DNA of 64,000 bases from Nemertoderma westbladi (lineage: Eukaryota; Xenacoelomorpha; Nemertodermatida; Nemertodermatidae): assembly GCA_032718475.1 (NCBI GenBank), contig JAUCBJ010001142.1, positions 1-64,000 of the forward strand, read 5' to 3'. The translations under genes were made by a program, and so were the position numbers. Positions 46,501 to 58,200 of the stretch are shown in pieces. Under the pieces are notes generated by a model that saw only the letters and a program-made list of their open reading frames with translations, was not told where the DNA came from and searched no databases. Numbering within the stretch: position 1 is the first letter of the stretch; every line of letters starts with the position of its first letter.

Positions 46501-48026
46501 GCCCGAGTCAGGTAAGTGAGTCCGAACTACATGTCCAATTCAGTGATGTGAACGACACTGATCAATCTGAGATGGAAGGATTCTATACGGACGAGTTCTC
46601 CGACCAAAACGAATCCTGTTACCTAATAAACACCACCGCAGTGTATCGAGCACTCGTACATGAGAAAGACACAGACAGCGACCTTACCTTAACTACTTCC
46701 GATCAACAACCATCTTGGAAAGCGCCAACTTCCAATATAGGAATCCGAGAATTTCCTGTAGTCCAGTTACGGGTCCACGGACCTCAGAAGAGCTATATAG
46801 TGAACGCCCTCCTGGACTCCGGTAGCACAGGAACATTCATCGATAAAGAACTAGCCGAAGTCATCTTTGCTGGACAATCCAAGTTCCGAACCAAGCTAAA
46901 CATGTCAGGGATCATGCAGGTTTGGAATTCTACTGTAGCTGCCGACTATTATATAGGTGAGTTGTCCACTCCACAGGATAAACTAGGAGAATACAGTATA
47001 AGGTCAGTCAAAATGGTGGCAATAAAGAACTTCGCTACCACCCAAGTGGAACCTTATAATTGGGACGAAGATGATCATGTCCAACAACTTAACATCCCTA
47101 GATTCGACACCGATTATCCTGGAGTACAAATATTAATCGGTCAAAACGCGCATGAGGCGCTTGAGACATTGGAGAAACGACCTACTCAACCGCAACCACT
47201 TCAGACCTATGCGGTAAGAACTAGAGTAGGTTGGTACCTTACTGGACCTTCCCGTAGAACGCTCAGGGAAAGACTGCTTCAAGATCGCGTCTGCCAGGTG
47301 AGTGAATGGGAAGACGATACTAGTGAGGGAGACGACCCAACTGAGGGAACACCACACTCCTCAGATAAGGACAATCTTAACTCCAATGTAGATCAATGGA
47401 GATATTGCCCCAAGACGATGAATATAGCCGACATCGCTTCCAGAGGAGCAACTCCTCAAGAACTGACAGATACTACAGACCGGTTAGGTGAACCCGACTT
47501 CCTGAGTAAGGAGGATGAATGGCCTCCCCATCTTACTCCGACTGAGATTAGACCAGCCAAGGGAGCGGAGAAAGTTAAACCTAAAACCCGGACGGGTGGA
47601 GCGGAGTTATTTGAACCCGGGATAGATCTGTCGGTATTACATATTGCCAGGGACGACGCCGTGGATCTGGACCTCCCCACTGCGAGTGGATCCTTCATGA
47701 AGATCAGAGAGAGCGATTGGAGCTCTGGAACATCAGACGTCTCGCAGGAACTCTCACCTCTCCTGCAGAGAGCGACGGACCACTATAGCTCCTGGAATCG
47801 GCTTTGTGACGCCGTCATATACTTTGAGCGATGTTTCTATCGTCACTATTCCAGGACGAAGAGGAAACCTGGAATTGTATTCAGGATGCAGCGACTCAAT
47901 CACCCAGTCGGTCGTTTGTGTTTATCGGAAGGGAATGGAGGACTCTCCGGAAACTGTGGAAGGCAAGATTCTCTTCCCACGACCACCTCCCTAATCCTTC
48001 AAACATCTAGGGACTCCATAACGTAG
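43536..48026 (+). CDS. gag-pro: BEL/Pao Gag-protease polyprotein lacking reverse transcriptase and integrase
   Basis: 1496 codons from an ATG in good context (AAACATG). Residues of about 205-290 are an Ala/Glu/Lys-rich coiled coil made of short AAAEAERK repeats. About 635-710 resemble the capsid-associated region of Pao-type Gag (FNGDEMKWLPF, LIECLEGSPK). Three zinc-binding motifs begin at 918 (CVLCDGPHRLNAC), about 950 (CYNCLRRGHQRRTC) and about 969 (CAKCGAKHHILLH). An aspartic protease follows with its active Asp at 1094 (LLDSGSTGTFID). About 1215-1235 has the segment typical just before reverse transcriptase (VRTRVGWYLTGPSRR). At about 1285 the protein resumes with the very end of an RNase H region (QWRYCPKTMNIADIASRG, then DFLSKEDEWP). 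The catalytic reverse transcriptase that should lie between is absent without breaking the frame. The end (about 1420-1496) reads like shifted sequence, and integrase is not recognisable. Confidence 0.88.
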   Translation: MSDTTQSLSDSLLDSVRMTVRQCLKKISDPDPSIEHPRSKSKSPPTVRKIIPQVVVSDPRLVQHRRSIIGTRAQVKRDQEAAEPQQPASQEPSSQRPERSSSSDTVERTPERGAKMADTVYDERPTYEESTDATSSQEESEGTAEGPRKRDAIDIYLSDYQRFVGDEELRRRLEGLSPNSEGTKLVLDAIDAEMLAANQAKFDEQLRIAREKEEQVRKKRIEDRKTAAAAVAAAEAERKAAEAAAEKTVAAAEAERKVAAAEAERKAAAAEAERKIAVAEAERRASEETTQLELENLQERQENFNKQLTASNMQMMNRSTPKRQGYTSSEEGDTTDAEGGGNRSRLSRRKRTFHRQKLPDLPPAVRRQLNNTNLESTEPTDQIITIERLPTIVDEPEISRPVLEITPSVIDTPVLPEATYKFPLHSTKLPVPRRTAQETVQVLDPERNIPNLSPVVPRLPATTLADPVSAVDWVDERRRGMDILLGEMKENRIRSSQQVRELEGTVQHLKGTVRESKLELQEVQQSIAVERDKLVNLKKGIPPPSVTMCQPVRSEVSHAQGVEPTRIYTASEVETPIVNPIKGNYRPVDNDIPYRPDHNPRNLYTDNSILNNTMAQESFTRQMARTEARQAVKVGEIVKFNGDEMKWLPFNEYYKDNIQNSVLSNGEKLRYLIECLEGSPKLMALKFIGHPDGLRQVWDTLNIRYGNRNNIAGYLYAKLVAPRKFISSGIIEFSDEIQEICRQLDWLGKSHEYQNYMVVGALASTLPKGGVGTRWDKKVLYMMEQQQRDPTMADLMSFLDGEVKLQLLRQSREKTLENRVSEKPVSRRRVTPVCYTDDGESQTSQGEDSGKDTDRSYYVNKLPKDQVSKSESRPNDRREPVQKTLSTSPKRIQVRKPEERTSVHHIAQVKVSNIKPKCVLCDGPHRLNACDKFLRKSLKDRREVMWDKRLCYNCLRRGHQRRTCNSDARCAKCGAKHHILLHTEFERNSPSQVSESELHVQFSDVNDTDQSEMEGFYTDEFSDQNESCYLINTTAVYRALVHEKDTDSDLTLTTSDQQPSWKAPTSNIGIREFPVVQLRVHGPQKSYIVNALLDSGSTGTFIDKELAEVIFAGQSKFRTKLNMSGIMQVWNSTVAADYYIGELSTPQDKLGEYSIRSVKMVAIKNFATTQVEPYNWDEDDHVQQLNIPRFDTDYPGVQILIGQNAHEALETLEKRPTQPQPLQTYAVRTRVGWYLTGPSRRTLRERLLQDRVCQVSEWEDDTSEGDDPTEGTPHSSDKDNLNSNVDQWRYCPKTMNIADIASRGATPQELTDTTDRLGEPDFLSKEDEWPPHLTPTEIRPAKGAEKVKPKTRTGGAELFEPGIDLSVLHIARDDAVDLDLPTASGSFMKIRESDWSSGTSDVSQELSPLLQRATDHYSSWNRLCDAVIYFERCFYRHYSRTKRKPGIVFRMQRLNHPVGRLCLSEGNGGLSGNCGRQDSLPTTTSLILQTSRDSIT

Positions 48027-51000
48027 CAACATATGGAGTGGGTGTGTGACTCTATTATTTTATATTATTTTATTATTTTTATATTTCTGTATGTATTACT
48101 ATGTAATTTTATTATAATCGTTTTCTTTAATTTTATTCAGTAGAATGTTATTTTAGCGATTATTTAGTAGATTAGTGCAATATATATTCGCGTTTATTAC
48201 TTAATTACGTATATATTATATTTAATGCGACGGCAAGAAATAATTATTTTCTCTTTCCTTACTGTCCGTATCATATTATAAATACGTGACTACAGTAAGA
48301 TGAAATGTCCATACTTATTAAAGTACAATAAAGCCACTACTATATTTAAGTATTATTGGTAGGCAGAGTATTAGGAATGCAAAGTTCAGATCCTCGTGTC
48401 TCGGCTAAACCAAGCTCTGGGTAGACCTTGGAAACGACTTGCCTCTTCACACTGACATTGCTTCGTGCGATATTGCTCTCATACCGTATATTAAATAATA
48501 CATATAGTAGCGTGATGTCCCTTTAACAGTAGCGTATAACGCAAAATAAATCTGTTAAACCCTTTGACCATCTGTAATTCTAGTCGATTAAGATATCGCG
48601 GCACCCACCGATATACTTGAAAGACAAATTCTAGAATCAGTGGTTAACGTCCCCAGACAAGTTCTGGAATAAATCGGTGCCCATCTCAAATATTAATTAT
48701 TTAATATTTGCAAATCTAATAAATCAAAATTTGTAAAATTCAGATCCTTCAACAATTCTAGTCAATTAAGATATCGTAGCATTTACCGATATTCTTAAAA
48801 AAGACAATTGTCATAGAATTAAGGATCTTGTGTCCCTAGACATGTTCTAGAATCAAAATATGTCCATTTAATTATCAAATAATAAAATTTCAGGGAATAA
48901 ATTTAAATTCATGCCTTTTAATGAATTTAATAAATTGCCATTGTTACGCAATTTATAAAGTTCCCAAAATTCCATTAATTAATAGGTCAAGGGAGCGGAG
49001 ATTTATCTTATCATGCGTATGAGTGTGTGAAAGTCTCCCAAACATAGTCAATAGCCGATAAAATTCATAAAGTCATGTATAAAACAGAACATTGACTATT
49101 AAAGAATACTATTAAATAACATCCCAGATCTGTATGTATTGGAACTACCCTAATTCTACCGCTAGCTTTGCATAATGTCACCATAGCAACAATCACGCTA
49201 GAATTAGAATTGAGTTAAAAGAACAATAGAAAGCTTGTCCCATTGAATAGCATAGGGAATAAATAGCGCACTACTAGTATCCAAGGATACATAATAATAC
49301 AGTGACATTCTGGAAGGCATTGACTAACGGACAAATGGCCCGAATGTGCGTAGTTGTGACCAGTTGTGTGGTATTTGTGAGTTTATAGGTGAATGTTACT
49401 GCTAAAGTGTGTTTACAGTAGCTAGTCGCAATCGTAAAAGTAACCTAACTCTCCAAGGAAAACCTGAAGTACATCTAAGCCTTTGGGACGGACAGTTGAG
49501 TGACTTGTGCCGGTTGTCGTTGTCATTGTGCGGCTACGTCGTTGGCGAAAGTACAGCGGCGACGACACATCGGCGCTGAGGATCTCGTACTGTCCGGGGG
49601 TTGATTGGGGTAGGCAGCGACGCCCGCTCGCCTAAATATAAACTCATTATAATATGGATAAACTCATATATAGCAGATATGACGGAGTTGATAGAAGATG
49701 GTCTTGGTATCGGGGAGCGATATACTCTACTTTTACAAGCGTTTGTTGATAGCTTAATACGCGGCGACGTTCGTCCAACTGCTGCGGAGGACGATGGTCG
49801 TTATATCGAACCGCCAATGTCCCAAGAGCAGCTCGCGCGAGTTGGACTATAGAAAATTCGCTGCTCGATATACGCGGCGTAATGGTACGTATATGGGCTT
49901 CTTAACTACTGGTCATCCTATCGATTTACACAATACAGACTATGTCGACTATATATCCTGCCCAGCGGAGTCGGAACCATAAACTGAAATTCGAATGCGA
50001 AAATTCTATTCGAAATCGACTCGAAAGAAAAGACACTAAAGAAACAAATGGACGCGGTAACTCCAACGTATATTTGGAATTCTTGATAGAAGCATTGTAA
50101 CAACAGATAAATATCACCCGCGTTTACCCTACCAGACGTGCGTCTTTGGTATTATTACGATAAATGCCCTAGACCCAACTAATAAACGGAAAGACATAAA
50201 CATCCACGTAAACCAAAACTTGTTGACGTATCACCTATGCTCACTCGGCTCGAACGATCCTGGAGTAAACCTACGATCAGAGGCCCGGAATACTCGGTAA
50301 AACCTCCTCATTCCTTAGTTGGACCTCAGACCTGCGATCCTGGTGGTGTCGCGGATCCTCGCGGACTGTATTCACTGTTCAAAGATCTAGTGCTACCCTA
50401 ACAATTAATCGGTAACACTCCGACAGTGATTTCTAGCTAGCCGCCCATCTTACCTAGCCGGATTGTGACGTGGACACCTAATATCACTATCCAACCGTAT
50501 GGTCGTCCCCGTTTAACGCGATACAACCCCTCATCAAGGTGAAGGAGAGCGTTGTACGAAACGAGTTAAACGCTATTCTATAAAGATCAAAAAAGAAACC
50601 TGCGTTTGTTCAGATAAACGTAAGTTATAACAGTAAGTCCAATCGATAAACGAATTGGCCTTATCTCAATTCGATTGGGAAATCCAGAATCTCTAAGAAG
50701 TTATCGAACTTGGACGATCCTATTCTCTGCGAGAGTTTTTGGATGAACGTATCCAGCTACGAGCGGAGGAAAATCAGCTCGAGGAGAAACATATCGAAAC
50801 GGCAGATACCTCGACCACAATCCTACACCTTCTGATGCAATCATATTGCACCCTTCACCCACGAGTTATGGCCCTCCTAGTAAAGTGGCTCCCCCCAAAG
50901 AGAAAAAGACTCTTGCTAGCCTCAAAAAACTGCGTAAACGCCGTCTGCGTAAGAAAGACTAACTGTTTAGAGTATCTTTATGTTTTAGAAACTGTGATTT

Positions 51001-51030
51001 TTATATTTTATAGACTGAAAATCCCATTTT
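48027..51030 (+). other. 3' internal region of the BEL/Pao element, no intact gene
   Basis: About 48030-49300 is AT-rich and closed in all frames. In 49550-50960 composition becomes more even and short open pieces appear: 49679-49849 (starting MTELIEDGLGIGERY), an overlapping shifted piece to 49981, and 50700-50960. The last holds a Glu-rich helix-like stretch (EERIQ-type, from DERIQLRAEENQLEE), then in another frame a Lys/Arg-rich end stopping near 50960. These look like remnants of a former coding region broken by frame shifts. I recognise neither integrase nor envelope. Confidence 0.6.
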
Positions 51031-51040
51031 CTGGGAGCGG
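51031..51040 (+). promoter_or_regulatory. Polypurine tract before the 3' LTR
   Basis: CTGGGAGCGG abuts the 3' LTR. The purine run is short (GGGAGCGG except one C), but it sits exactly where plus-strand synthesis starts in LTR elements. Confidence 0.5.
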
Positions 51041-52283
51041 TGTAAAAGCTTTTGCTGAATTGTCCGGTTATTTTTCCTTATTTTTCCCGTAAAATACTCT
51101 GTAGTTGGTTTACCAGGCATAAAAAGGCCGTGTCCTTGCTGTACTGGTGTTTTAGCGGACATAAAAGCTATTTCTTCTGTATTTGTACTTTAGAGGACAT
51201 AATCCGTAATTCCGTGACGTAAAGGCTCGATACTCTTGAAAACAGTGTCGCTACCATGACGACGGCTAGCAGCTGATATTGCCACGTCGACGTTTCTTTG
51301 TTTCTTTGTTCTCTCGTTGTTCAGGTTGACCAATCAGAGCGTTTGTTGTCTCTGTGTTGGAGGTGTATACAGAAACTCAGTAGTTCAGTGTTATGTTTTG
51401 CCCAGAGCCTAAGAACCGGCTTTTGGCACCTCCGTGTTTTCAGTTTTTAGTCCTACACTAGTAGGCTTAATTATAAGGACATATATCCGTTATCTGTATA
51501 CTGCAAACGTAACTGATGTCTGATGTCTGATGTTTGATGTCTGCATACTGCATACTGCATACTGCAGTACTGCATACACTGCATACTGTGTAACACTGTG
51601 CATACTTTATATTGTTATACTGCTATTTACTGTCGGTTCTTCATAATACGGTTGATGAATTATTATATTTGGAATAACGACAAATAACCCCGAAAACCCA
51701 ATATTCTTGATATACCGAAGGTAAGAGAGAAGGGTTACAGATAAATGATTGCGACCTATGTTGAGTGGTTTGAAGTGAATCTAATGTTATTTGATAGACC
51801 CTACATGATTCGGTCCGTGTTCCTTTTATATATAACTAAAATCAGTGAAGATCGGCAGATCAGTGAGCAGTATTGTGCAGCATTGTGTATGAGTGAGACT
51901 GATAACGAAGCATTTCCTAAAGAATGCGCCATATATGTGAATTATAACTAAGCCATATCGTTGTGAGTAGTTTAAGTCATAACTCTGTTTATATAGATAG
52001 AGCGCCACGTCCTAAAGGAACTGTTAATATTTCCCGAAGGTGAATAATATTGTCAGAGATTATATAATACTGTCAGTCGAATAATACATTAGGCTTACAT
52101 AGCAATAAGATTAAGCCGTCGAACCCAATCTCCCGGGTATATCCAGCGGGTGAATGATCGCGCACAGATTGGTTTCGACTAGTGTAGTGAATTAAATACT
52201 TGTCATAGACTAAAGGTGATTTATTATCTAGAAGACATCCTAATTTGGCGGGTTAAACTGCCAAAGGTCTGAAAGCGCGAACA
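51041..52283 (+). repeat. 3' LTR, 1243 bp
   Basis: Same length and termini as the 5' LTR, four substitutions, no indels. It is followed directly by the AGTAG duplication and satellite sequence. Confidence 0.95.
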
Positions 52284-52288
52284 AGTAG
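52284..52288. repeat. Target site duplication, right copy (AGTAG)
   Basis: It matches 39976-39980 and continues into a normal satellite monomer (GGGTTAACAATTAG). Confidence 0.95.
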
Positions 52289-55200
52289 GGTTAACAATTA
52301 GTCACACTAGCCTGTGAGGTGCGTAGCAGTATGGTTAGGAATTACTCACATTAGCCTGTGAGGTGCGTAGCAGTTGGGTTAGGAAATACTCACATTAGCC
52401 TGTGAGGTGCGTAGCAGTAGGGTTAGGAATTAGTCACACTAGCCTAGGAGGTGCGTAGCAGTAGGGTTAGGAATTAGTCACACTAGCCTGTGAGGTGCGT
52501 AGCAGTAGGGTTAGGAATTACTCACATTAGCCTGTGAGGTGCGTAGCAGTAGGGTTAGGAATTAGTCACACTAGCCTGGGAGGTGCGTAGCAGTAGGGTT
52601 AGGAATTAATCACACTAGCCTGTGAGGTGCGTAGCAGTAGGGTTAGGAATTAGTCTCACTAGTCTGTGAGGTGCGTAGCAGTAGGGTTAGGAATTAGTCA
52701 CACTAGCCTGTGAGGTGCGTAGCAGTTGGGTTAGGAATTAGTCACACTAGCCTGTGAGGTGCGTAGCAGTAGGGTTAGGAATTAGTCTCACTAGCCTGGG
52801 AGGTGCGTAGCAGTTGGGTTAGGAATTAGTCACACTAGCCTGTGAGGTGCGTAGCAGTAGGGTTAGGAATTAGTCACACTAGCCTGTGAGGTGCGTAGCA
52901 GTAGGGTTAGGAATTACTCACATTAGCCTGTGAGGTGCGTAGCAGTAGGGTTAGGAATTAGTCACACTAGCCTGGGAGGTGCGTAGCGGTAGGGTTAGGA
53001 ATTAGTCACACTAGCCTGGGAGGTGCGTAACAGTAGGGTTAGGAATTAGTCACACTAGCCTGGGAGGTGCGTAGCGGTAGGGTTAGAAATTAGTCACACT
53101 AGCCTGGGAGGTGGGTAGCAGTAGAGTTAGGAATTAGTCACACTAGCCTGGGAGGTGCGTAGCGGTAGGGTTAGGAATTAGTCACACTAGCCTGGGAGGT
53201 GCGTAGCAGTAGGGTTAGGAATTAGTCACACTAGCCTGTGAGGTGCGTAGCAGTAGGGTTAGGAATTAGTCACACTAGCCTGTGAGGTGCGTAGCAGTAG
53301 GGTTAGGAATTACTCACATTAGCCTGTGAGGTGCGTAGCAGTAGGGTTAGGAATTAGTCACACTAGCCTGGGAGGTGCGTAGCAGTAGGGTTAACAATTA
53401 GTCACACTAGCCTGTGAGGTGCGTAGCAGTACAGCAGTAGGGTTAGGAATTAGTCACACTAGCCTGTGAGGTGCGTAGCAGTAGGGTTAGGAATTACTCA
53501 CATTAGCCTGTGAGGTGCGTAGCAGTAGGGTTAGGAATTAGTCACACTAGCCTGGGAGGTGCGTAGCAGTAGGGTTAGCAATTAGTCACACTAGCCTGTG
53601 AGGTGCGTAGCAGTAGGGTTAGGAATTACTCACATTAGCCTGTGAGGTGCGTAGCAGTAGGGTTAGGAATTAGTCACACTAGCCAGTGAGATGCGTAGCA
53701 GTAGGGTTAGGAATTACTCACATTAGCCTGTGAGGTGCGTAGCAGTAGGGTTAGGAATTAATCACACTAGCCTGTGAGGTGCATAGAAGGTGGGTTAGGA
53801 ATTAGTCACATTAGCCTGTGAGGTGCGTAGCAGTAGGGTTAACAATTAGTCACACTAGCCTGTGAGGTGCGTAGCAGTAGGGTTAGGAATTACTCACATT
53901 AGCCTGTGAGGTGCGTAGCAGTTGGGTTAGGAATTACTCACATTAGCCTGTGAGGTGCGTAGCAGTAGGGTTAGGAATTAGTCACATTAGCCTGGGAGGT
54001 GCGTAGCAGTAGGGTTAGGAATTAATCACACTAGCCTGTGAGGTGCATAGAAGGTGGGTTAGGAATTACTCACATTAGCCTGTGAGGTGCGTAGCAGTTG
54101 GGTTAGGAATTACTCAAATTAGCCTGTGAGGTGCGTAGCAGTTGGGTTAGGAATTACTCACATTAGCCTGTGAGGTGCGTAGCAGTTGGGTTAGGAATTA
54201 CTCACATTATCCTGTGAGGTGCGTAGCAGTTGGGTTAGGAATTACTCACATTAGCCTGTGAGGTGCGTAGCAGTAGGGTTAGGAATTAGTCACACTAGCC
54301 TGGGAGGTGCGTAGCAGTAGGGTTAGGAATTAGTCTCACTAGCCTGTGAGGTGCGTAGCAGTAGGGTTAGGAATTACTCACATTAGCCTGTGAGGTGCGT
54401 AGCAGTAGGGTTAGGAATTAGTCACACTAGCCTGGGAGGTGCGTAGCAGTAGGGTTAACAATTAGTCACACTAGCCTGTGAGGTGCGTAGCAGTACAGCA
54501 GTAGGGTTAGGAATTAGTCACACTAGCCTGTGAGGTGCGTAGCAGTAGGGTTAGGAATTACTCACATTAGCCTGTGAGGTGCGTAGCAGTAGGGTTAGGA
54601 ATTAGTCACACTAGCCTGGGAGGTGCGTAGCAGTAGGGTTAGCAATTAGTCACACTAGCCTGTGAGGTGCGTAGCAGTAGGGTTAGGAATTACTCACATT
54701 AGCCTGTGAGGTGCGTAGCAGTAGGGTTAGGAATTAGTCACACTAGCCAGTGAGATGCGTAGCAGTAGGGTTAGGAATTACTCACATTAGCCTGTGAGGT
54801 GCGTAGCAGTAGGGTTAGGAATTAATCACACTAGCCTGTGAGGTGCATAGAAGGTGGGTTAGGAATTAGTCACATTAGCCTGTGAGGTGCGTAGCAGTAG
54901 GGTTAACAATTAGTCACACTAGCCTGTGAGGTGCGTAGCAGTAGGGTTAGGAATTACTCACATTAGCCTGTGAGGTGCGTAGCAGTTGGGTTAGGAATTA
55001 CTCACATTAGCCTGTGAGGTGCGTAGCAGTAGGGTTAGGAATTAGTCACATTAGCCTGGGAGGTGCGTAGCAGTAGGGTTAGGAATTAATCACACTAGCC
55101 TGTGAGGTGCATAGAAGGTGGGTTAGGAATTACTCACATTAGCCTGTGAGGTGCGTAGCAGTTGGGTTAGGAATTACTCAAATTAGCCTGTGAGGTGCGT

Positions 55201-58200
55201 AGCAGTTGGGTTAGGAATTACTCACATTAGCCTGTGAGGTGCGTAGCAGTTGGGTTAGGAATTACTCACATTATCCTGTGAGGTGCGTAGCAGTTGGGTT
55301 AGGAATTACTCACATTAGCCTGTGAGGTGCGTAGCAGTAGGGTTAGGAATTAGTCACACTAGCCTGGGAGGTGCGTAGCAGTAGGGTTAGGAATTAGTCT
55401 CACTAGCCTGGGAGGTGCGTAGCAGTAGGGTTAGGAATTAGTCTCACTAGCCTGGGAGGTGCGTAGCAGTAGGGTTAGGAATTACTCACATTAGCCTGTG
55501 AGGTGCGTAGCAGTAGGGTTAGGAATTAGTCTCACTAGCCAGTGAGATGCGTAGCAGTAGGGTTAACAATTAGTCACACTAGCCTGTGAGGTGAGTAGCA
55601 GTAGTGTTAGGAATTAGTCACATTAGCCTGGGAGGTGCGTAGCAGTAGGGTTAGGAATTAATCACACTAGCCTGTGAGGTGCGTAGCAGTAGGGTTATGA
55701 ATTAGTCACACTGGCCTGGGAGGTGCGTAGCAGTAGGGTTAGGAATTAATCACACTAGCCTGTGAGGTGCATAGAAGGTGGGTTAGGAATTAGTCTCACT
55801 AGCTTGTGAGGTGGGTAGCAGTAGGGTTAGGAATTAGTCACATTAGCCTGTGAGGTGCGTAGCAGTTGGGTTAGGAATTAGTCACACTAGCCTGTGAGGT
55901 GCGTAGCAGTAGGGTTAGGAATTAGTCACATTAGCCTGTGAGGTGCGTAGCAGTTGGGTTAGGAATTAGTCACACTAGCCTGTGAGGTGCGTAGCAGTAG
56001 GGTTAGCAATTAGTCACACTAGCCTGGGAGGTGCGTAGCAGTAGGGTTAACAATTAGTCACACTAGCCTGTGAGGTGCGTAGCAGTAGGGTTAGGAATTA
56101 CTCACATTAGCCTGTGAGGTGCGTAGCAGTTGGGTTAGGAATTACTCACATTAGCCTGTGAGGTGCGTAGCAGTAGGGTTAGTAATTAATCACACTAGCC
56201 TGTGAGGTGCGTAGCAGTAGGGTTAGGAATTACTCACATTAGCCTGTGAGGTGCGTAGCAGTTGGGTTAGGAATTAGTCACACTAGGCTAGGAGGTGCGT
56301 AGCAGTAGGGTTAGGAATTAGTCACATTAGCCTGTGAGGTGCGTAGCAGTTGGGTTAGGAATTAGTCTTAGTCACACTAGCCTGTGAGGTGCGTAGCAGT
56401 AGGGTTAGCAATTAGTCACACTAGCCTGGGAGGTGCGTAGCAGTAGGGTTAACAATTAGTCACACTAGCCTGTGAGGTGCGTAGCAGTAGGGTTAGGAAT
56501 TACTCACATTAGCCTGTGAGGTGCGTAGCAGTTGGGTTAGGAATTACTCACATTAGCCTGTGAGGTGCGTAGCAGTTGGGTTAGGAATTACTCACATTAG
56601 CCTGTGAGGTGCGTAGCAGTAGGGTTAGGAATTAGTCACACTAGCCTGTGAGGTGCGTAGCAGTAGGGTTAGGAATTACTCACATTAGCCTGTGAGGTGC
56701 GTAGCAGTTGGGTTAGGAATTACTCACATTAGCCTGTGAGGTGCGTAGCAGTTGGGTTAGGAATTACTCACATTAGCCTGTGAGGTGCGTAGCAGTTGGG
56801 TTAGGAATTACTCACATTATCCTGTGAGGTGCGTAGCAGTTGGGTTAGGAATTACTCACATTAGCCTGTGAGGTGCGTAGCAGTAGGGTTAGGAATTAGT
56901 CACACTAGCCTGGGAGGTGCGTAGCAGTAGGGTTAGGAATTAGTCTCACTAGCCTGGGAGGTGCGTAGCAGTAGGGTTAGGAATTAGTCTCACTAGCCTG
57001 GGAGGTGCGTAGCAGTAGGGTTAGGAATTAGTCACATTAGCCTGGGAGGTGCGTAGCAGTAGGGTTAGGAATTAGTCTCACTAGCCTGGGAGGTGCGTAG
57101 CAGTAGGGTTAGGAATTAGTCACATTAGCCTGGGAGGTGCGTAGCAGTAGGGTTAGGAATTAGTCACACTAGCCTGGGAGGTGCGTAGCAGTAGGGTTAG
57201 GAATTAGTCACATTAGCCTGGGAGGTGCGTAGCAGTAGGGTTAGGAATTAGTCTCACTAGCCTGGGAGGTGCGTAGCATTAGGGTTAGGAATTAGTCACA
57301 CTAGCCTAGGAGGTGCGTAGCAGTAGGGTTAGGAATTAGTCTCACTAGCCTGGGAGGTGCGTAGCAGTAGGGTTAGGAATTAGTCACATTAGCCTGGGAG
57401 GTGCGTAGCAGTAGGGTTAGGAATTAGTCTCACTAGCCTGGGAGGTGCGTAGCAGTAGGGTTAGGAATTAGTCTCACTAGCCTGGGAGGTGCGTAGCAGT
57501 AGGGTTAGGAATTAGTCACATTAGCCTGGGAGGTGCGTAGCAGTAGGGTTAGGAATTAGTCTCACTAGCCTGTGAGGTGCGTAGCAGTAGGGTTAGGAAT
57601 TAGTCACACTAGCCTGTGAGGTGCGTAGCAGTAGGGTTAGGAATTAGTCACACTAGCCTGGGAGGTGGGTAGCAGTAGGGTTAGGAATTAGTCACATTAG
57701 CCTGTGAGGTGCGTAGCAGTAGGGTTAGGAATTAATCACACTAGCCTGTGAGGTGCGTAGCAGTAGGGTTAGGAATTAGTCTCACTAGTCTGTGAGGTGC
57801 GTAGCAGTAGGGTTAGTAATTAGTCACATTAGCCTGTGAGATGCGTAGCAGTAGGGTTAGGAATTAGTCTCACTAGTCTGTGAGGTGCGTAGCAGTTGGG
57901 TTAGGAATTAGTCTCACTAGCCTGTGAGGTGCGTAGCAGTAGGGTTAGGAATTAGTCACACTAGCCTGTGAGGTGCGTAGCAGTAGGGTTAGGAATTAGT
58001 CACACTAGCCTAGGAGGTGCGTAGCAGTAGGGTTAGGAATTAGTCACACTAGCCTGTGAGGTGCGTAGCAGTAGGGTTAGGAATTAGTCGCACTAGCCTG
58101 TGAGGTGCGTAGCAGTAGGGTTAGGAATTAGTCACACTAGCCTGGGAGGTGCGTAGCAGTAGGGTTAGGAATTAGTCACATTAGCCTGTGAGGTGCGTAG

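Larger units (their letters stand above)
39981..52283 (+). mobile_element. Complete but non-autonomous BEL/Pao LTR retrotransposon, 12,303 bp
   Basis: The element has two LTRs of 1243 bp each that begin TG and end CA, a 5-bp target duplication (AGTAG), a 2.3-kb leader, one long gag-protease ORF, a 3-kb non-coding 3' region and a purine-rich tract before the 3' LTR. It lies inside the 44-bp satellite. The capsid-like region, three zinc knuckles, DSG protease motif and the GWYLTGPSRR segment place it in BEL/Pao. Reverse transcriptase, most of RNase H and integrase are not found, so movement should need proteins from another element. The LTRs differ at 4 of 1243 positions with no indels, so the insertion is recent. 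Confidence 0.93.

Noticed and set aside
47133-47698. Minus-strand frames opposite the gag-protease ORF
   Set aside because: Shadows of a 1496-codon ORF with recognisable protease and zinc knuckles.
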